The position numbers and the translations under genes were made by a program. From assembly GCA_019722365.1 (NCBI GenBank), contig JADFUC010001895.1, positions 62,001-126,000 on the forward strand: a stretch of 64,000 bases of DNA. Reading direction: 5' to 3'. The DNA is from Lithospermum erythrorhizon (Eukaryota > Streptophyta > Magnoliopsida > Boraginales > Boraginaceae). Under the pieces are notes generated by a model. That model did no database searches. It worked only from the letters and a program-made list of their open reading frames with translations, and had not been told where the DNA came from. Position 1 is the stretch's first letter; each line of letters opens with the position of its first letter. Below, in pieces: positions 47,032-60,269 of this stretch.

Positions 47032-48912
47032 CTATAAAATGGGCATCTCCAGGGCTTTCAAAACATCCTTGAACTCGAAATCATGGGTTTGTTTGTTAAA
47101 CCGTTCGACTAGTTTGTACCTGACATCATTCAGGTAAAAGGATTGTGCAGTCTCTAGTAGCCACTTTGCTTCCGAGTCACTGAGCTTACTTGCAAACACA
47201 ACATCCCCTCTGATGAGAACCAAGTCTTTGCTATCTGCAAATTCTTTGTAGTGAGTAACAGTAAAGTAGGGAGCAGCTTGAGTTCCTCTTGCCTTGTAAT
47301 CTTCAAGACCAGTAAAGAGTATGCACGGCATTTGTACTACATGAATATAAACGAGTTAAGATTTGAATATATACTCAGATATACTGCAAACTGATTTACT
47401 TATCAGTATCACAGACTTAAATTTCTCTGTTCATGAAATAACTATATCAGCTTCATGCTTAATAAGACTCCATAGAAAGATATAGAGCAACACAATTTAC
47501 AGCAGGGAAGTAAGACAATTATGATAAACACATGTCCTAAATAAATAAATGAAGCAATCATACTTCAAATGAAACAACTGCAGAAGGCAATAGTTATCCA
47601 AGAAAAAAAAATTTCAAAATGTAAAAATGGAACTATCTTCGATCTTGATGCAGTTAAGCCAAGATGGAAGCCTCTTGGAGGCATTGGGACATGCTGTTGT
47701 TGATGCAAAGTAAAAGATACTCCATAAGTAAACCAGCAGATGGAAAGAGGTGATGGAACAATATCAAGAACCCACTATACAACCAGCCCTCCGATACAGA
47801 GATATTGAAATATATTTAGATCAGTCTCAAAATAGCCATTTCTCACCTTGAACGAACATTGTCGTGTACCCACTTCCTTTCCACAATGGTAGTACAAAAT
47901 ACTGGCTACAAAAAGGTGAATAGAAGACAGACTGTTAGCAAAAAAAGATTATAAACATGCTCTACAACCTTCACAATTTCAGTGGGAGGGTTTTCTTCTT
48001 TCTTTTGTTTAAATTCCCAAAGAATGCCATTTGAGCTATTTTCACTCACTAGACTGTTACCCAATGCATTCCTTAAATTTTGCGAAAGGCAAACCTCTCA
48101 CTTAGAATTTAATGGAATAACGAGAGGCTGATTACCAAGTTGCAGCTCTTTGCTCCAAGAGACCGTATAGCTTACTTGACATTGTAGTCCCGATATGGCC
48201 TCTTCCCAAATGGAACTAGTAAGAATATACAAACAAGAAGAAAATCAAGACATGCACTCTCGACAATATATCAATCTCAAAAGGCCTCTAGCATTTCTAT
48301 AGATGATTCTATCAGATTAGATCATCCAACACGACTTCAGAAAAACAGATGTAACTGGAGGAATGGAACTCTTAAGCGTAGCATCCTATCTTAAGATCAT
48401 TCAACGTGGAATTATTTCAAGAAACTCATAAATAATGCAAACAGTATCTCTGCACATAATACTTTATAATCACAAAGCCATTTAGATAATAAAATAAATG
48501 AGAAAACCATAGAGAGTAGCACTGTGATCGAATTCCAAAAGCAACTTTTCTACAGACCCCTTACAATCAGTTAACTGCCAAAGAAATCTCTAAGACGGAA
48601 GAAACTTACATCATCCCAAACATCTGCCAGTTCTTTAGGGGACTTCGTCTTCGCCCTCTCCACATCCATAATCGAACCCAAGCTTTTCAACTTCAGCGGC
48701 GTAAACCCGGAGGCAAATTTCGACGTCCTAACACAACCAAGTGAACGCCACTTCACCATATCAAAAGGCATTTCCCTTTTCTTTAACTTCTCGGGATTTT
48801 TCACCAATGGTAAGGTAGATAGCGCACATCTTCCAACTAACGAAGAACTTAATCCATCTAGATATCGCAATGTTGCCATAGACAACACCCTCCTTGACAC
48901 CCTCGTCAGCAT
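47032..48912 (-). CDS. ATP11: ATP11-family mitochondrial F1-ATPase assembly factor
   Basis: ATP11 (ATPAF1) is a mitochondrial chaperone that binds free F1 beta subunits during ATP synthase assembly. Four minus-strand exons join in frame: 48912-48610, 48215-48136, 47905-47847, 47336-47032. They give 248 residues. The first 60 residues are Arg/Ser/Leu-rich with few acids (MLTRVSRRVLSMATLRYLDG), as for a mitochondrial presequence. The ATP11 domain follows: SPKELADVWDD, FHLGRGHIGTTMSSKLYGLL, EQRAATCQYFVLPLWKGSGY, TTMFVQVQMPCILFTGLEDY, KARGTQAAPYFTVTHYKEFA, LVLIRGDVVFASKLSDSEAK, and a C-terminal helix ending FEFKDVLKALEMPIL. The alignment looks complete; the N-terminal part is somewhat shorter than in homologues I remember. 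It stands head-to-head with ALG12. Confidence 0.9.
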
Positions 48913-49846
48913 TTTCCTCCCAATCTAAAAATCATTAAAGCCTCAACATTTAATTTGCTAATGAACAAAATATATGATTCCAAATATATAAATATCCTAC
49001 TAGTACTCTTTTAATATAGTCTTACATGATATAGACAATAACCAAATGTCTTTTGCCTCAACCCAAAACAACCCTATCAAAATCGTTAGCTAAAGCAAAG
49101 TAGGCTTTTGATCTCCACCCAAATCAACCATAATCAGCTAATTTTTTCTGATTTATCTCTTACCCTTTGCAAATATATCTACATACAAACTATATATCAA
49201 ATTTAATTCAGCAATACATGCAATATTTCCAAATCAATTCAGAAATGCAGCCAAAACTATTCAACCCAAATTGAATTATGATTTCAAGATTCAAACTTTT
49301 TCATCAGTGACTAAAAAAGTTTACTCCTTTTCTAGATTTTTCCCATTTTCAATAAAGATTTGTTAGTATATTGTGCAATGATGAATATTGCTGATAAATA
49401 TACTATTCCTGGCATAAATTAATGCATTTAAAATAATAATAATAATAATAATATTGATAGTTCCACATGATATAAAATTAATAAATTGCTGAAGAGATAA
49501 TTGAAGTAACCTGTATGTATTGATCAAAGGTTGAGCTTGTAGAACAGAGCACTTAATGTTAAATATTGCCCTTTAGTAGAACCCCTGTTTGGTACTTCTT
49601 TTCTGGGCAGTATAAAACTTCAATTCTTAATTTATTGGTAATACGCATACCATCGAGGTATAATTTTTGGAAACAATTTAAGTTAAAAAAGATTGACGTG
49701 GAACAATTTCGAGACATTTGGAAATACTATAATTTATAACATATCATCAACTCTAATAATAACATATCTATTCCTGTTCTATAATTTTACATCTAATTGA
49801 TTCTCAAACTTAACCAAACAAATCTCTCTTCACTCTCTCCACCAAG
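48913..49846. promoter_or_regulatory. Shared upstream interval of ATP11 and ALG12 with an (AAT)n microsatellite
   Basis: The two start codons point away from each other across about 0.93 kb, so both promoters and leaders lie here. An (AAT)n run of about seven units sits at about 49432-49453. A pyrimidine-rich leader (CAAATCTCTCTTCACTCTCT) immediately precedes the ALG12 ATG. True bidirectional control is an inference from spacing. Confidence 0.5.
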
Positions 49847-52800
49847 ATGACACGAAAAGTTCTAAGCATTTATGGTTTGTTAATTTTACATTATACTCTG
49901 AATTTGATATTTTTATGTTGTGATTATCAATAAAGAATTGGTTATTAAACATGTATGTTATAATACTGAATAGGTTATGATTTGTTGTTGGGATCAATTG
50001 CTGCATTTTATGTATTCATGGTTCCTTATACTAAAGTTGAAGAAAGCTTCAATGTTCAGGTAAAATGCATTTTCACATTTCAACTTCTATTTATATGTTT
50101 TTTTGGCCTTTTTACTGAATTGGGTAGTTAAATAACTAATTATATGGTTTTAAAAAGTGATCATGAAGTGTTTAGACGTTGTATTGCAATAATTTTATGG
50201 TTAATGATTTCTAATATTTGAATTCTTGATGATCTTAAACTGATGGGTGGCTACTGTTGTTTTTGCTTTAAAGATTAAATCTTTTTTTACTTGGGAGTTA
50301 ACTTTTGATTAATTTTGTTTTAAAGATTGAATCTTTTTTACTTAAGAGTAAACTTTCTGATTGTTTTTCTTTTAAAGGTTAAATCTTTTTTACTTGAGAG
50401 TAAACCTTTTTATTGCTTTTTTGGTAGCTTATTTGAGTAAATTATTGGTGTCCAACTTTTTATTGACAAGTTTAGTTATGAGCTCCAATATAAGCTCAAA
50501 CAAGCACCTTAATTTAGATGTTGAAGTTAGGTCTGGTTCTATTGTTTGCCCGAAAGAGAATGAATGAACGAGGATACAGTGAAATTTCAAAACTAACAAG
50601 TTCTTGGCTGACTATTATTGTCAGGCAATGCATGATATTTTGTATCACAGACATCGATTGGAACATGTGAGTAACATTTTTATCTTTTTATTCTCACTGG
50701 TTCATTGCTTTACCACTCATTGGCCATTTGGCCTTAATGTGATTATTTAGATACAGATTTTTTTCTAAGACGTTTATTATTTCTTTTGAAATACCATTAT
50801 GATCATTTTGAGTTCCCTGGAGTTGTTCCCCGCACATTCATCGGTATGTGTTGTTCCGAAACTCTGCTTTGTCAGGATGGATTCGAGTTTAGACTTGTCT
50901 TTCTCCTTACCCGATATTGTCTGATTTAAGATTCTAAGTTATATTTAATCTTCATTCTTTAATTGGTTTTGATTGTTGTTTTGTATGATATTTTCAAGTA
51001 TAATCTTCATTCTAAGTATAATGAATTATCTTGATTGTTTGGAAGAGATTTAATCAATTGATTGCTTTTTCTTTCAGGTGCCCTGCTTGTAGCAATCTTG
51101 GCATCTCCAGTTGTATTCATAATGAACATACTTCATATGCCTAAGGTGTACAGTTTATATGCAGGTTTGCCGATTATTTATTTGGTCATGCAGATGTAGC
51201 TGTTGGTTTTGATATTTTATGATTAAATGCATAATCCAGTTCAATGTTGAATGTTATCTGTGAGTGCATTATGGATCATACTTATACCATATATATATAC
51301 CTATAACTTTTGATGAAGGCTGATATTTACTTATTATTTTGGTTTTCTAAATATAAAAAAGAATAAATTTATCTTAGGACAGTGATGGACATTACCGTGA
51401 ACAAGATAACTTTCTGATACCAATGTAATACAACCAGTTGATGAAAATAATTTAACGTGAACAATAGATTTTAAGCTCTGTTTGAGCAATAAATTAAGTA
51501 TTATACAGGAACATGTACAAAATTCCTTAGACGTGACCTTTCTTTCCTGTGCTACAATTTGTTTTGAGCCAGATTGACAAAAAAAACTCTGTTAGAATGC
51601 TCGTAATCTCAAGCCTGAAAACTATCTATATTTTTCAATTTTCTGGTTTTTCATTTAACTGTATAAAATATGGTCAATGATCTGCCGATAACAGAGAATG
51701 TTTTGGTGATTGCTAGATGGACCGAGTCCTTGAGTATTATTGTCACATGTATATTACTTAGTGTTATTGTTAATCTATGAACTTATATTTTATGATTAAT
51801 TGGATTCCTCAAACTACTTTGCTCCAGTTCGGCTCATATTAGGCTGCATAATACTGTGGACATTGCGATTTTTTCGCATTCAGGTATGACACGTGAGTTC
51901 TAAGCATATACCTAGCATGGAAAATGATCTTTGATTAATCATTTTGAAATTACTGATGTTATCATGAATTTATCTTTCAGATTCTTGTCTTCATTGCATT
52001 CTTCTTATAAACTATTTTAGAACCTATCAGATAAATTTGGTCTTTCTAAAGGTATTATGTTACTTGATCAGATCAAGAAGAAATTTGGTCCACAAGTCGA
52101 ATCTTTCTTTGTACTATTAACGGCTTTGCAATTTCACATGTTGTTCTACTGTACCCGTCCTCTCCCAAATATATTGGCGTTTGGCTTAGGTGAGTATCAT
52201 GTTTTATTTTATTTTTATATGAAGAATAAAATAATTTTCTGAGCTCAACAAATTCTAATAAATGAGATTTCGTCTAGTTAAGCATTCTGAAGTTATATTT
52301 AGTTGCTACTTGCTATTTACTAGGTATGCATATTAAATGTGTATTCCCTGAAATTTTCTTGTGCATGTTTTTCACGTATTCTCTTAGAGCTGCAGCATGT
52401 ATTATACTTTATATGACTAATTGTTTCCTTCTTATTTGTAGTTAACTTGGCTTATGGATATTGGTTAAGAGGGAGTTTTTATGCTACATTAAGATGTTCG
52501 GTATGTTTTCCACTACAATATATTGGAACTGTTTATACCACACTTACAATAACATGCACCAATGCCTCTAAATGGGTGGATACTTTTGTTCTAAATCCAT
52601 AAAGGACTCATCTGTGAAGTGTGAATGTCTCGCTTCATTATCTTTGAATTGCTTCACCAAAATGATAGCATAATCTTGGGTATTTCTCAATCAAGGCTAT
52701 CTGCATGTTAGTAGCATATGCTTTATGGTTGCGGCAGCAATCATCTTAAAATATTCTGTCAAGAACTACTGGTTAATTGTTTTCTCGTTCAGTTAGTTTT

Positions 52801-55800
52801 CTACATTTGCAGGTTATCATATAAATTATTGTTTTCTGATGGTCAGATTTTCGCCATGATTATCTTCAGATGCGATATGCTGCTGCTTATTTGCCCTTTG
52901 GGCTTGGAACTTCTGATGGTGGGCATATTTTACATCATGATTAATATATTGTTCTTGTTTTCATGTGATTTATATTATCCCGTCCCCAACCAAAAGGCAA
53001 CACCTTTGGACAAGTTATAAATATACGCTATAACAAGTTATGTTGTATTGTTGCTATAATTGAAATACTAACATTGGCACAAACTGTTAAACAATACTTT
53101 GCTATAAATCTTGAGAGTTCATAATAATCTTCTTGATTCAAAGAAAAATTATTCAAGAGCACTGACAATGAAAGAGGGAAGAATAAGAAAGGGAAATGCT
53201 ACTTGATCACTGTCATGGAATGTTAAAGCATTGGCATCAAACTTTGCTGAGAAAAAAAGAGGCATTCCAAGATGTGATTACAAAATTGTATGTGAATGTT
53301 TTACCTGCATCGCTTACCCACTAATCATGCTCCATTTGATAATGAAATTTTGAGTGGATATATGGTAAGGCTACTAACTTCTGAGTGGTGGTAATAGATT
53401 GTATATACATTTGTCATATTAAAAGAATTTTGTAAAGGTAAATATTCTGGATTCACAACAGAACGGACAAAATTTATTTTTTAGCTTAGCCCAAATAGTT
53501 GGATGAAGTTTAGTTTAATTTGTGTACATTCCATCATTAATCCTCTGCACTTCTCTTATTGGTCTCTCTAACTATTTTTCATCACAGTTACCTTCAATAT
53601 GTTTTCTATTTCTCTTGGCTGTGTGAATGATGGAAGCATCAGTTAATGATGTATTTATTGAGAATATTTTCTTTGATTGCAGACTAAATCAATTGCATTT
53701 TGGAAGGCTCTGAAGTCATGCATTGCTGCCGTTTTGCTCTGTGTAGGTTTATTATTTACACGGCATCCGTTTTAATTAATTATACATGTTCCCCTTATCT
53801 TCTTGCTACAAATTTGTCTTGCATGAGTTAGATATCAAAGTTTCTTACTTTCACGGAAGTGATAATATCACTATTTTGTGTTTGTACCAACATAAGATCA
53901 TGCTCATGCATCACAGGTCTTACCATTCTGGTTGATTCAGTTATGTGGAGGAGGCTGCTGTGGCCCGAATTCGAAGTCTTTTGGTTCAATTCTGTTTTAA
54001 ACCGAAGTTCTGAATGGGGTGTATCCTTTATATACATGGCATCCTACTAAATGTTGTCAATTTCCATCCCAAGTTGATTGATCATGAGTGGATATAGCTG
54101 TTCATTTCTTTTGTCTTTGTTAATTATTTATTCATTTATGTTATTAGATCAGGTACAAGTGTTCAGTACCACTCTGCATTCTTCTTAAAATTGTTTTCTT
54201 GTATGCAACTGGACTTGCACAACTGAGTTTTTCGTAGCCAGTAACACGTAACAAATATGTATGGAGAAAACGGTCATGCTTACAAATTCAGCAGTTTTCT
54301 GTAGTCGGTTTCCATGGAGGCCATCCATTCCATTGGTACTTCACTTCAGCTCTTCCCCGCTCATTACTTTCTGCATATCCACTATTTCTGGTGAGTACAA
54401 AGTTCAATACACTGATACCATTGAAATTGAGCTGAATATATGTCTGTAAGTTGTACTTGTTCATGAAACTTCCCATTATGCTCATACTGCACAACTATAT
54501 ACTTCACATCAGCACTTACCACATTCATTTCTTGCTCATATTCCCCATTTCGGAATAGTAAGAGACTCAATGCATGAGCTAGGATTAGTTATTTCTGTCT
54601 TTCCTATCTCTTAGTATGGGTATACCTTGTTCATATGATTTCCTATTCATTTCACATGCATGATTCCTGTGGAAAACTGGGTAGGTCTTGTTCTCCGTCC
54701 CTTGTGGTCACTTAGTATACTTTACATTTTTTTTGTAATAGCACATGATAAGCTTCTTTTGGTCATTAGAAGAATAATTCAAAAGCTTATCTATTTTGAC
54801 TTTTTTCTTCTTCTTTTGCATTGGTACTTCCCTCATTTACCTGCTAGAGTTGTCTTGACTTGTCGATCATATCCAAAATTTTAGTTTGTATGAGAATGCA
54901 TAATCTTGCATGACGATCAGCATATATCTCAATAGTCCATTTTTATCAAGTAATAAAAAAGGGTATTGTATTTTCTTCAATCTATTTGATTCTTCAGTAA
55001 CGGACATATGCATTTGCAGCTAGGGGTTTTACTTGACAGGAGGCTTTTCTACTATATAATTCCAGTTTTTTCATTTATTGTGCTTTACTCGAAGCTGCCA
55101 CACAAGGTATTTCATATTTCCCCTCTTTGAAGACTTTATTGTGTACACTAGAGATATAATACTTGTTCTGTTTGTGTTGCAGGAGCTTCGATTCATTGTC
55201 TCTTCCCTGCCAATATTTAATCTATCAGCTGCTGTTGCAGCCAGTAGAGTGTATGTATCCATTGCTGTTGCAGTTAAATCTTAATATTCACAGAAGAATC
55301 TCAAATCATGATGACATTATGCTAATTTTCAGGTTCAACAACCGGAATAAAAGTTTTTGGAAACTCCTTTACATTGGAATGCTTGGATCATTCCTTCTCA
55401 GGTAAGTCGAGGTGAAAAGGATTATTATTTGGTTAATGATGGTTGGGAAAAATCTTCCCCACTAACACCTGTATCTGATTTGTAGTCTAGGGTGCACGGT
55501 GATAACCTTTTTGGCTTCATATGAGAACTATCCTAGCGGCTATGCACTAAAAGCATTACATAAATTAGGTAACATCTCTTTTATGCCAAAAACAATTACA
55601 TTTCTATGGCGAGATGATTGTATATTTCGCATTTTTTTCTTTTAGTGACATTGAAGGCAACATTGCAGGCCATGTTGCAAACAATTCAAGTGAACAGTGG
55701 GTTCATATTGACACCTTCTCAGCAATGAATGGTGTTTCTCGGTTTTGTGAGATGGATTATCCATGGAGGTACAATGTGCATCTGCACGTAATTGTTTTAG

Positions 55801-56554
55801 TTTAGTCATTACACTTTTGTCGAATGAATCTAATCATGACTAAATATTCAACAAAATAAATGATAGAAAAACGAGAACTGCAAACCTACTACGGAATTGT
55901 TTTGGCCATTCAATATTCAATCCTCACTAACGAGGACTTCAATTGCAATCTTCCGCCATCCCCACCCCTTTCTCCTTTCATTCGCTATATTTTGTTGATA
56001 CTACCTCATGAGATGATCATATAACTATCTCATGTCTTAGGTACTCTAAAGATGAGGGAATTTTGATAAATGACTTCCAGTTGAGGAATTTCACATACCT
56101 TGTGAAGTGAGTTTCCTGTCTTAATCTATAAATCATTGTTTTAGAGGATTGTACACACAGACAATTCTTTTTCTGTTAGTTTTCTTAGAAGGGCTCTCAA
56201 AATCTTATTTTTGGTGATTGATTGACTTGTTGGTGTATATGCCTACCTAGTTCAATTGTTTTATATCTAGTTGATATTATTCCGTTGATTGTGTCTACAT
56301 CTCAGCGAGCATGCCAGCATCAATGGATATAATTGTTTACTTAGCGTGGATGGATTTGCTAGGATTCGTCTTCAGAAAAGCTTACCTCCCTTATCTCTGG
56401 TAAGGCGTTTGGTTACTTGTTCCCTTTGGTTCTCTACTGAAGGCAAAAGAATTATTACCTTTTTAATATTGTACAGATGAAGATTCCTAAGGTATTTGTT
56501 CATGGGAATACGAGAAATAAGGAGATGATGCAAAGAAACTGGCCAGGCTGCTGA
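49847..56554 (+). CDS. ALG12: ALG12: dolichyl-P-Man alpha-1,6-mannosyltransferase
   Basis: ALG12 (EBS4 in Arabidopsis) adds the eighth mannose, alpha-1,6, to the lipid-linked N-glycan precursor in the ER lumen. Exons: 49847-49874, 49974-50059, 50625-50666, about 50798 (or 50813)-50843, 51078-51164, 51828-51883, 52072-52189, 52442-52500, 52847-52918, 53683-53746, 53917-54018, 54320-54390, 55020-55106, 55183-55250, 55333-55401, 55486-55568, 55657-55768, 56041-56106, 56306-56399, 56477-56554. About 490-495 residues, the usual length. GT22 hallmarks: [129 protein letters not shown]. Most of the chain is hydrophobic multi-pass membrane sequence. Oddities: exon 4 lacks an AG directly before its conserved start, and exon 17 stays in frame only with acceptor TTGAAG at 55651-55656. 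Confidence 0.88.
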
Positions 56555-57129
56555 CCATGTTCGGGTATTCAACTCGTCAAGTACACCAACTCGTATGGTT
56601 TTCCCGTTTGTTCCAAGACCAAGAGCAACTCTAATTTCATCCTCACCGGTCATCAGTTATGGAGGGAGTCCGATCTTTGATCTTTTGAAGCTTTGTTGAC
56701 ATGGTTCGACTGACTGAAGCTAGTTTCAAGTTGAGGGGCAGAAGAAATAGTTGACAAAATGGGATTCAAATTTGCAAAATACTTCTTGCCAATTGTTTAG
56801 AAGAATCGTCTTCTTTGTAGTAATGCATGTAACAGAGTTTATACTCTCTACTCAATAGTAATATGATCTCCATAAATCTGAACATTTTTTCAGTTGTTCC
56901 AAACAGTTTGCAATGATTTTTTGTTTTCGTAATAAAGACATGAATGAATATGGTCATATGGGATTACAAAATAAAATTACAAACTCACATTCCTTTCTCC
57001 ATCACGTGACAAGATCTTTGTTTTTTAAATGATGAATTCTATCAATAGGAAAATCTAAGTCAATTTGTAAATGACTCGTATATATGTAGCCTTATTCGAT
57101 CACATAAATCACTTGAAAGCAGTATTTGG
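56555..57129. other. Convergent 3' regions of ALG12 and RIBA
   Basis: Holds the 3' UTRs of two facing genes. I see no further coding sequence. Confidence 0.5.
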
Positions 57130-60100
57130 TTAAGACTCGGATGCCACTGATGCATTCAAACTGCTAGTGGTGCTACCATTGTGGCCATTACCATTAGCTA
57201 TAAGGCCATTTAGTTCCAGACCATATATATGTCCCATTTTAGCACGCTTCGTCTCGAGGTACCTCTTGTTCTCTTTTGTGATGGGGGTCAAGAGGGGGAC
57301 CCTTCCTGAGATTTCCAGACCATAACCTTTCAATCCACTGTACTTCGCGGGATTGTTTGTCATCAATCTCATGGTCCTAACTCCAAGGTCTCTCAAGATC
57401 TGCATAATAACAAGGACCTCAGTATGCACACTGAATCGATACAAGGATTGAGTGCGTTTTAGTAAAATGTAGTGTGTTATACATAACTAGGGATGAAAAT
57501 GATACTTTTTCCCATGCACATATAAGCTAGAGAATAGACAGAGTAGGCACTAGGCCATACCTGAGCACCAATTCCATATTCTCTGGAATCAATCGGCAGG
57601 CCCAAGTCTTCATTGGCTTCAACAGTATCACGTCCAGCATCTTGCAGGTTGTAAGCACGAAGCTTATGCCCCAAACCTATTCCCCTGCCCTCATGACCAC
57701 GAAGGTATACAAGAACACCTCTTCCAGCAACCTCGATCTTTTTCATTGCAAGAGCAAGCTGGTTCCCGCAGTCACATCTAGCTGACCCAAATATATCTCC
57801 TGTTAGGCATTCAGAGTGTACCCTGACTAGAACATCTTGGCCATCACCAATGTCACCCTACATAAATTTCAACCTTTAGTGACTCCTCACTGTGTACAGA
57901 ATTATTTTTCTCAAAATCAATCATATCATATTGTACTTCCAGAAACTATAGTTATTTCCATTGATCATGCGAGATACCATTTTAGTGTAACCTACAGTGA
58001 CAATTCATTCATCTGTGAGGGTAGAGGTTGAGGTTTCAGACCTCGCCACTAGAACTTGAAAAAAATAAAAACAACCTATACAAAAGTCCTAATTGAAAAA
58101 CAGAATAAAGCACTGGGAAGTTCACTAGAAGAAAAAAAAATGTAGGCCTCCAAATGCAAATACTATATGATCTATTAACAGAAAAGTAAGCTACTTCAAG
58201 TTGTTCAAACTTCAAAGGAATATCTCTAGGTGAAACGTAGCACACAGGCACATGAAATTTACTTAGTTGCTCACCTTAACCATTGCAATATGCTCAATAC
58301 CATCCAAGATTGACTTGTAACAATGGGAAGTGAAAGGACCCCACATTGTAGGTAACCTTGCAGCAGAAGAATGTTCGACTAATTTATCTGTCCTCCTCCT
58401 ATATCTGCAAATTAAGTCTTGTTAGAAATGATCACAAACTCTGCAAACTTCGAAGAAGAAATCAACCAGAAATTGGAAAAGTTAGGGGCTTAGGCATCAG
58501 CCTACCTTATTAAGTCGGCAATAGATATAAGCTTTATGTTCTCTTTCTTAACAAATTCCTTCAATTTAGGTAATCTAGCCATAGAACCATCATCGTCAAC
58601 CACCTCACAGAGAACACCACAAGGTTCTAAACCTGCGAGCACAGAGAGATCCATGGCAGCTTCTGTATGTCCAGCTCTTTTCAAAACACCGCCCTCTCTA
58701 TATTTCAAAGGAAATATATGTCCTGGGCGGTTAAAATCTTCAGGCTTTGAATCTATCGAAGCAAGGGTTAGGATTGTTGTTGTCATAAATGGCCGAGAAC
58801 TCGATTGTTGTCGTGTTTGCATCCTGCACATGCAATGAGATAAAACATTAATTAGCATAAGATTGTTGGATTTCAATAATTAGAAAACATATGGTCATAG
58901 GACCTGAAATGGAAAGCAAAATTTTAAATAGATTACTCACCACCGAAACTGTGAAAGCAGTTGAAAGTTTCTCCTCATTATCCTTGCTGTTAACCATCAA
59001 AGGAAGACGCAACCGTTCTAAGTCTTCCTCTTTCATGCTCACACAAACTATACCAGTTCCATGCTTTACAATAAATGCCATAGCTTCTGAAGTAACTTTT
59101 GATGCTGCCATTATCAAATCTCCTTCATTTTCTCTATCTTCATCATCTACAACTAGTACCATCTGGAAAACAGGTCAAGCATAAACATAAGCATAAGGAT
59201 AAAACAGAAGGAAACTACTCAAACGTGTATTCAACGAAATGTAGCTCAAGATTAGCTCAAGAAGTAACTACCTTTCCCTGACGAATATCTTCGATAGCAT
59301 CAGCTATTGATGAGAAACCTTCTGATGGCAAATCCAAATCAAATTCGTCGGACTCCACGAAGAAACCCCCATCCATGGCATCAATATCTGTTGGAAGACT
59401 TGCAAAGCGTACAGAATCAGGTTGTGTCACAATCTTGCCAGAAATGGAAGCACCCAGGGACTTTCTGTCCGTGGCATTAGAACCGTTGGATTGAGAAAGG
59501 ATCTCATCTTCTCCCGACAGAAGTACTGACTTAATTTTACCATTGTTTTGGATGCTAAAGGATGCCCTCCCGCTCGACTTAACAGAATATTGTAGAGAAC
59601 CATCTACCATTTGTAGGTTCCCACCATGTAATCCATTGAACAATCTGAAGTTTTTCAATGCTCTGAAACAATAAGATCCAAATAAGAAATCCAAATGTAT
59701 CTACAACTTTTCCAAGATCTCATTAACTTATCAATTCACTGTTAGATAACTTTAGACTAACACATACAGTATCTAAATTTCATCAGTGATGCTCACAAGT
59801 CACAAAAGTATTCTAAACACTAATCAGCATAAAAAAAGAGCTTCAGATTTCCAAAAGATATAATATTACCTCAAATAAACAAAAACTACATCAATTCTTT
59901 TATCTTCCAATCCTTCGTCATGCACTTACATATATTCATTTTTCACCTTTTTTCACATCAAACGAAAGAATTGTCTACCAAAACAAATAAAAAACAAATC
60001 TTTTACATGGTATTTGCAATTCACATCAGAAATCAAGAACCAACCAATAACAAAACATCTAAAATATTCACCACCTTTTGTTCATTGAATAAATATCAAT

Positions 60101-60269
60101 TGTATTAAAAACTAAAACCAATAAACAAACAGACCAATTAGCATACCAGCATAAAAAAACAAGATGTAGATCAAAATCAACAAAAACCATACAGAAGATT
60201 CAGTAAATGAGAAGCTTACTTAGAATAAGGAAGAGTTGTTGAATTGCAAGAAAAGGTAATTGAAGCCAT
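57130..60269 (-). CDS. RIBA1: RIBA: bifunctional DHBP synthase / GTP cyclohydrolase II, frameshifted in the DHBPS part
   Basis: RIBA catalyses the first step of both branches of plastid riboflavin synthesis. Seven minus-strand exons: 60269-60220, 59662-59272, 59162-58941, 58823-58506, 58404-58275, 57857-57561, 57399-57130. The N terminus ([17 protein letters not shown]) and the following Ser-rich, low-complexity part fit a chloroplast transit region. DHBP synthase: [58 protein letters not shown], then [23 protein letters not shown] cyclohydrolase [22 protein letters not shown] with the three zinc Cys, [49 protein letters not shown]. At the start of exon 4 (58823 down to about 58757) the family DAKxGTTTGVSARDRA loop is five bases short. 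The frame then runs to TGA at 58742-58740, giving a 248-residue product. The rest is clean and about 558 residues overall. This could be true inactivation or a local sequence error. Confidence 0.85.

Noticed and set aside
50667..50797. U12-type AT-AC intron to explain the ALG12 exon 4 boundary
   Set aside because: The donor is a standard GTGAGT and no U12 branch-site motif was seen near the 3' end.
52021..52071. Earlier acceptor in ALG12 (AACCTATCAG followed by ATAAATTTGG)
   Set aside because: It resembles the true exon 7 start but brings an in-frame stop (TAA in TCTTTCTAAA); the acceptor at 52071 keeps the family sequence IKKKFG.
52718..53020. 100-codon plus-strand frame in ALG12
   Set aside because: Only the part 52847-52918 is a real exon ([14 protein letters not shown]...); the rest is flanking intron.
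58536..58838. Plus-strand open frame of about 100 codons over RIBA exon 4
   Set aside because: Antisense shadow of the DHBP synthase coding sequence.
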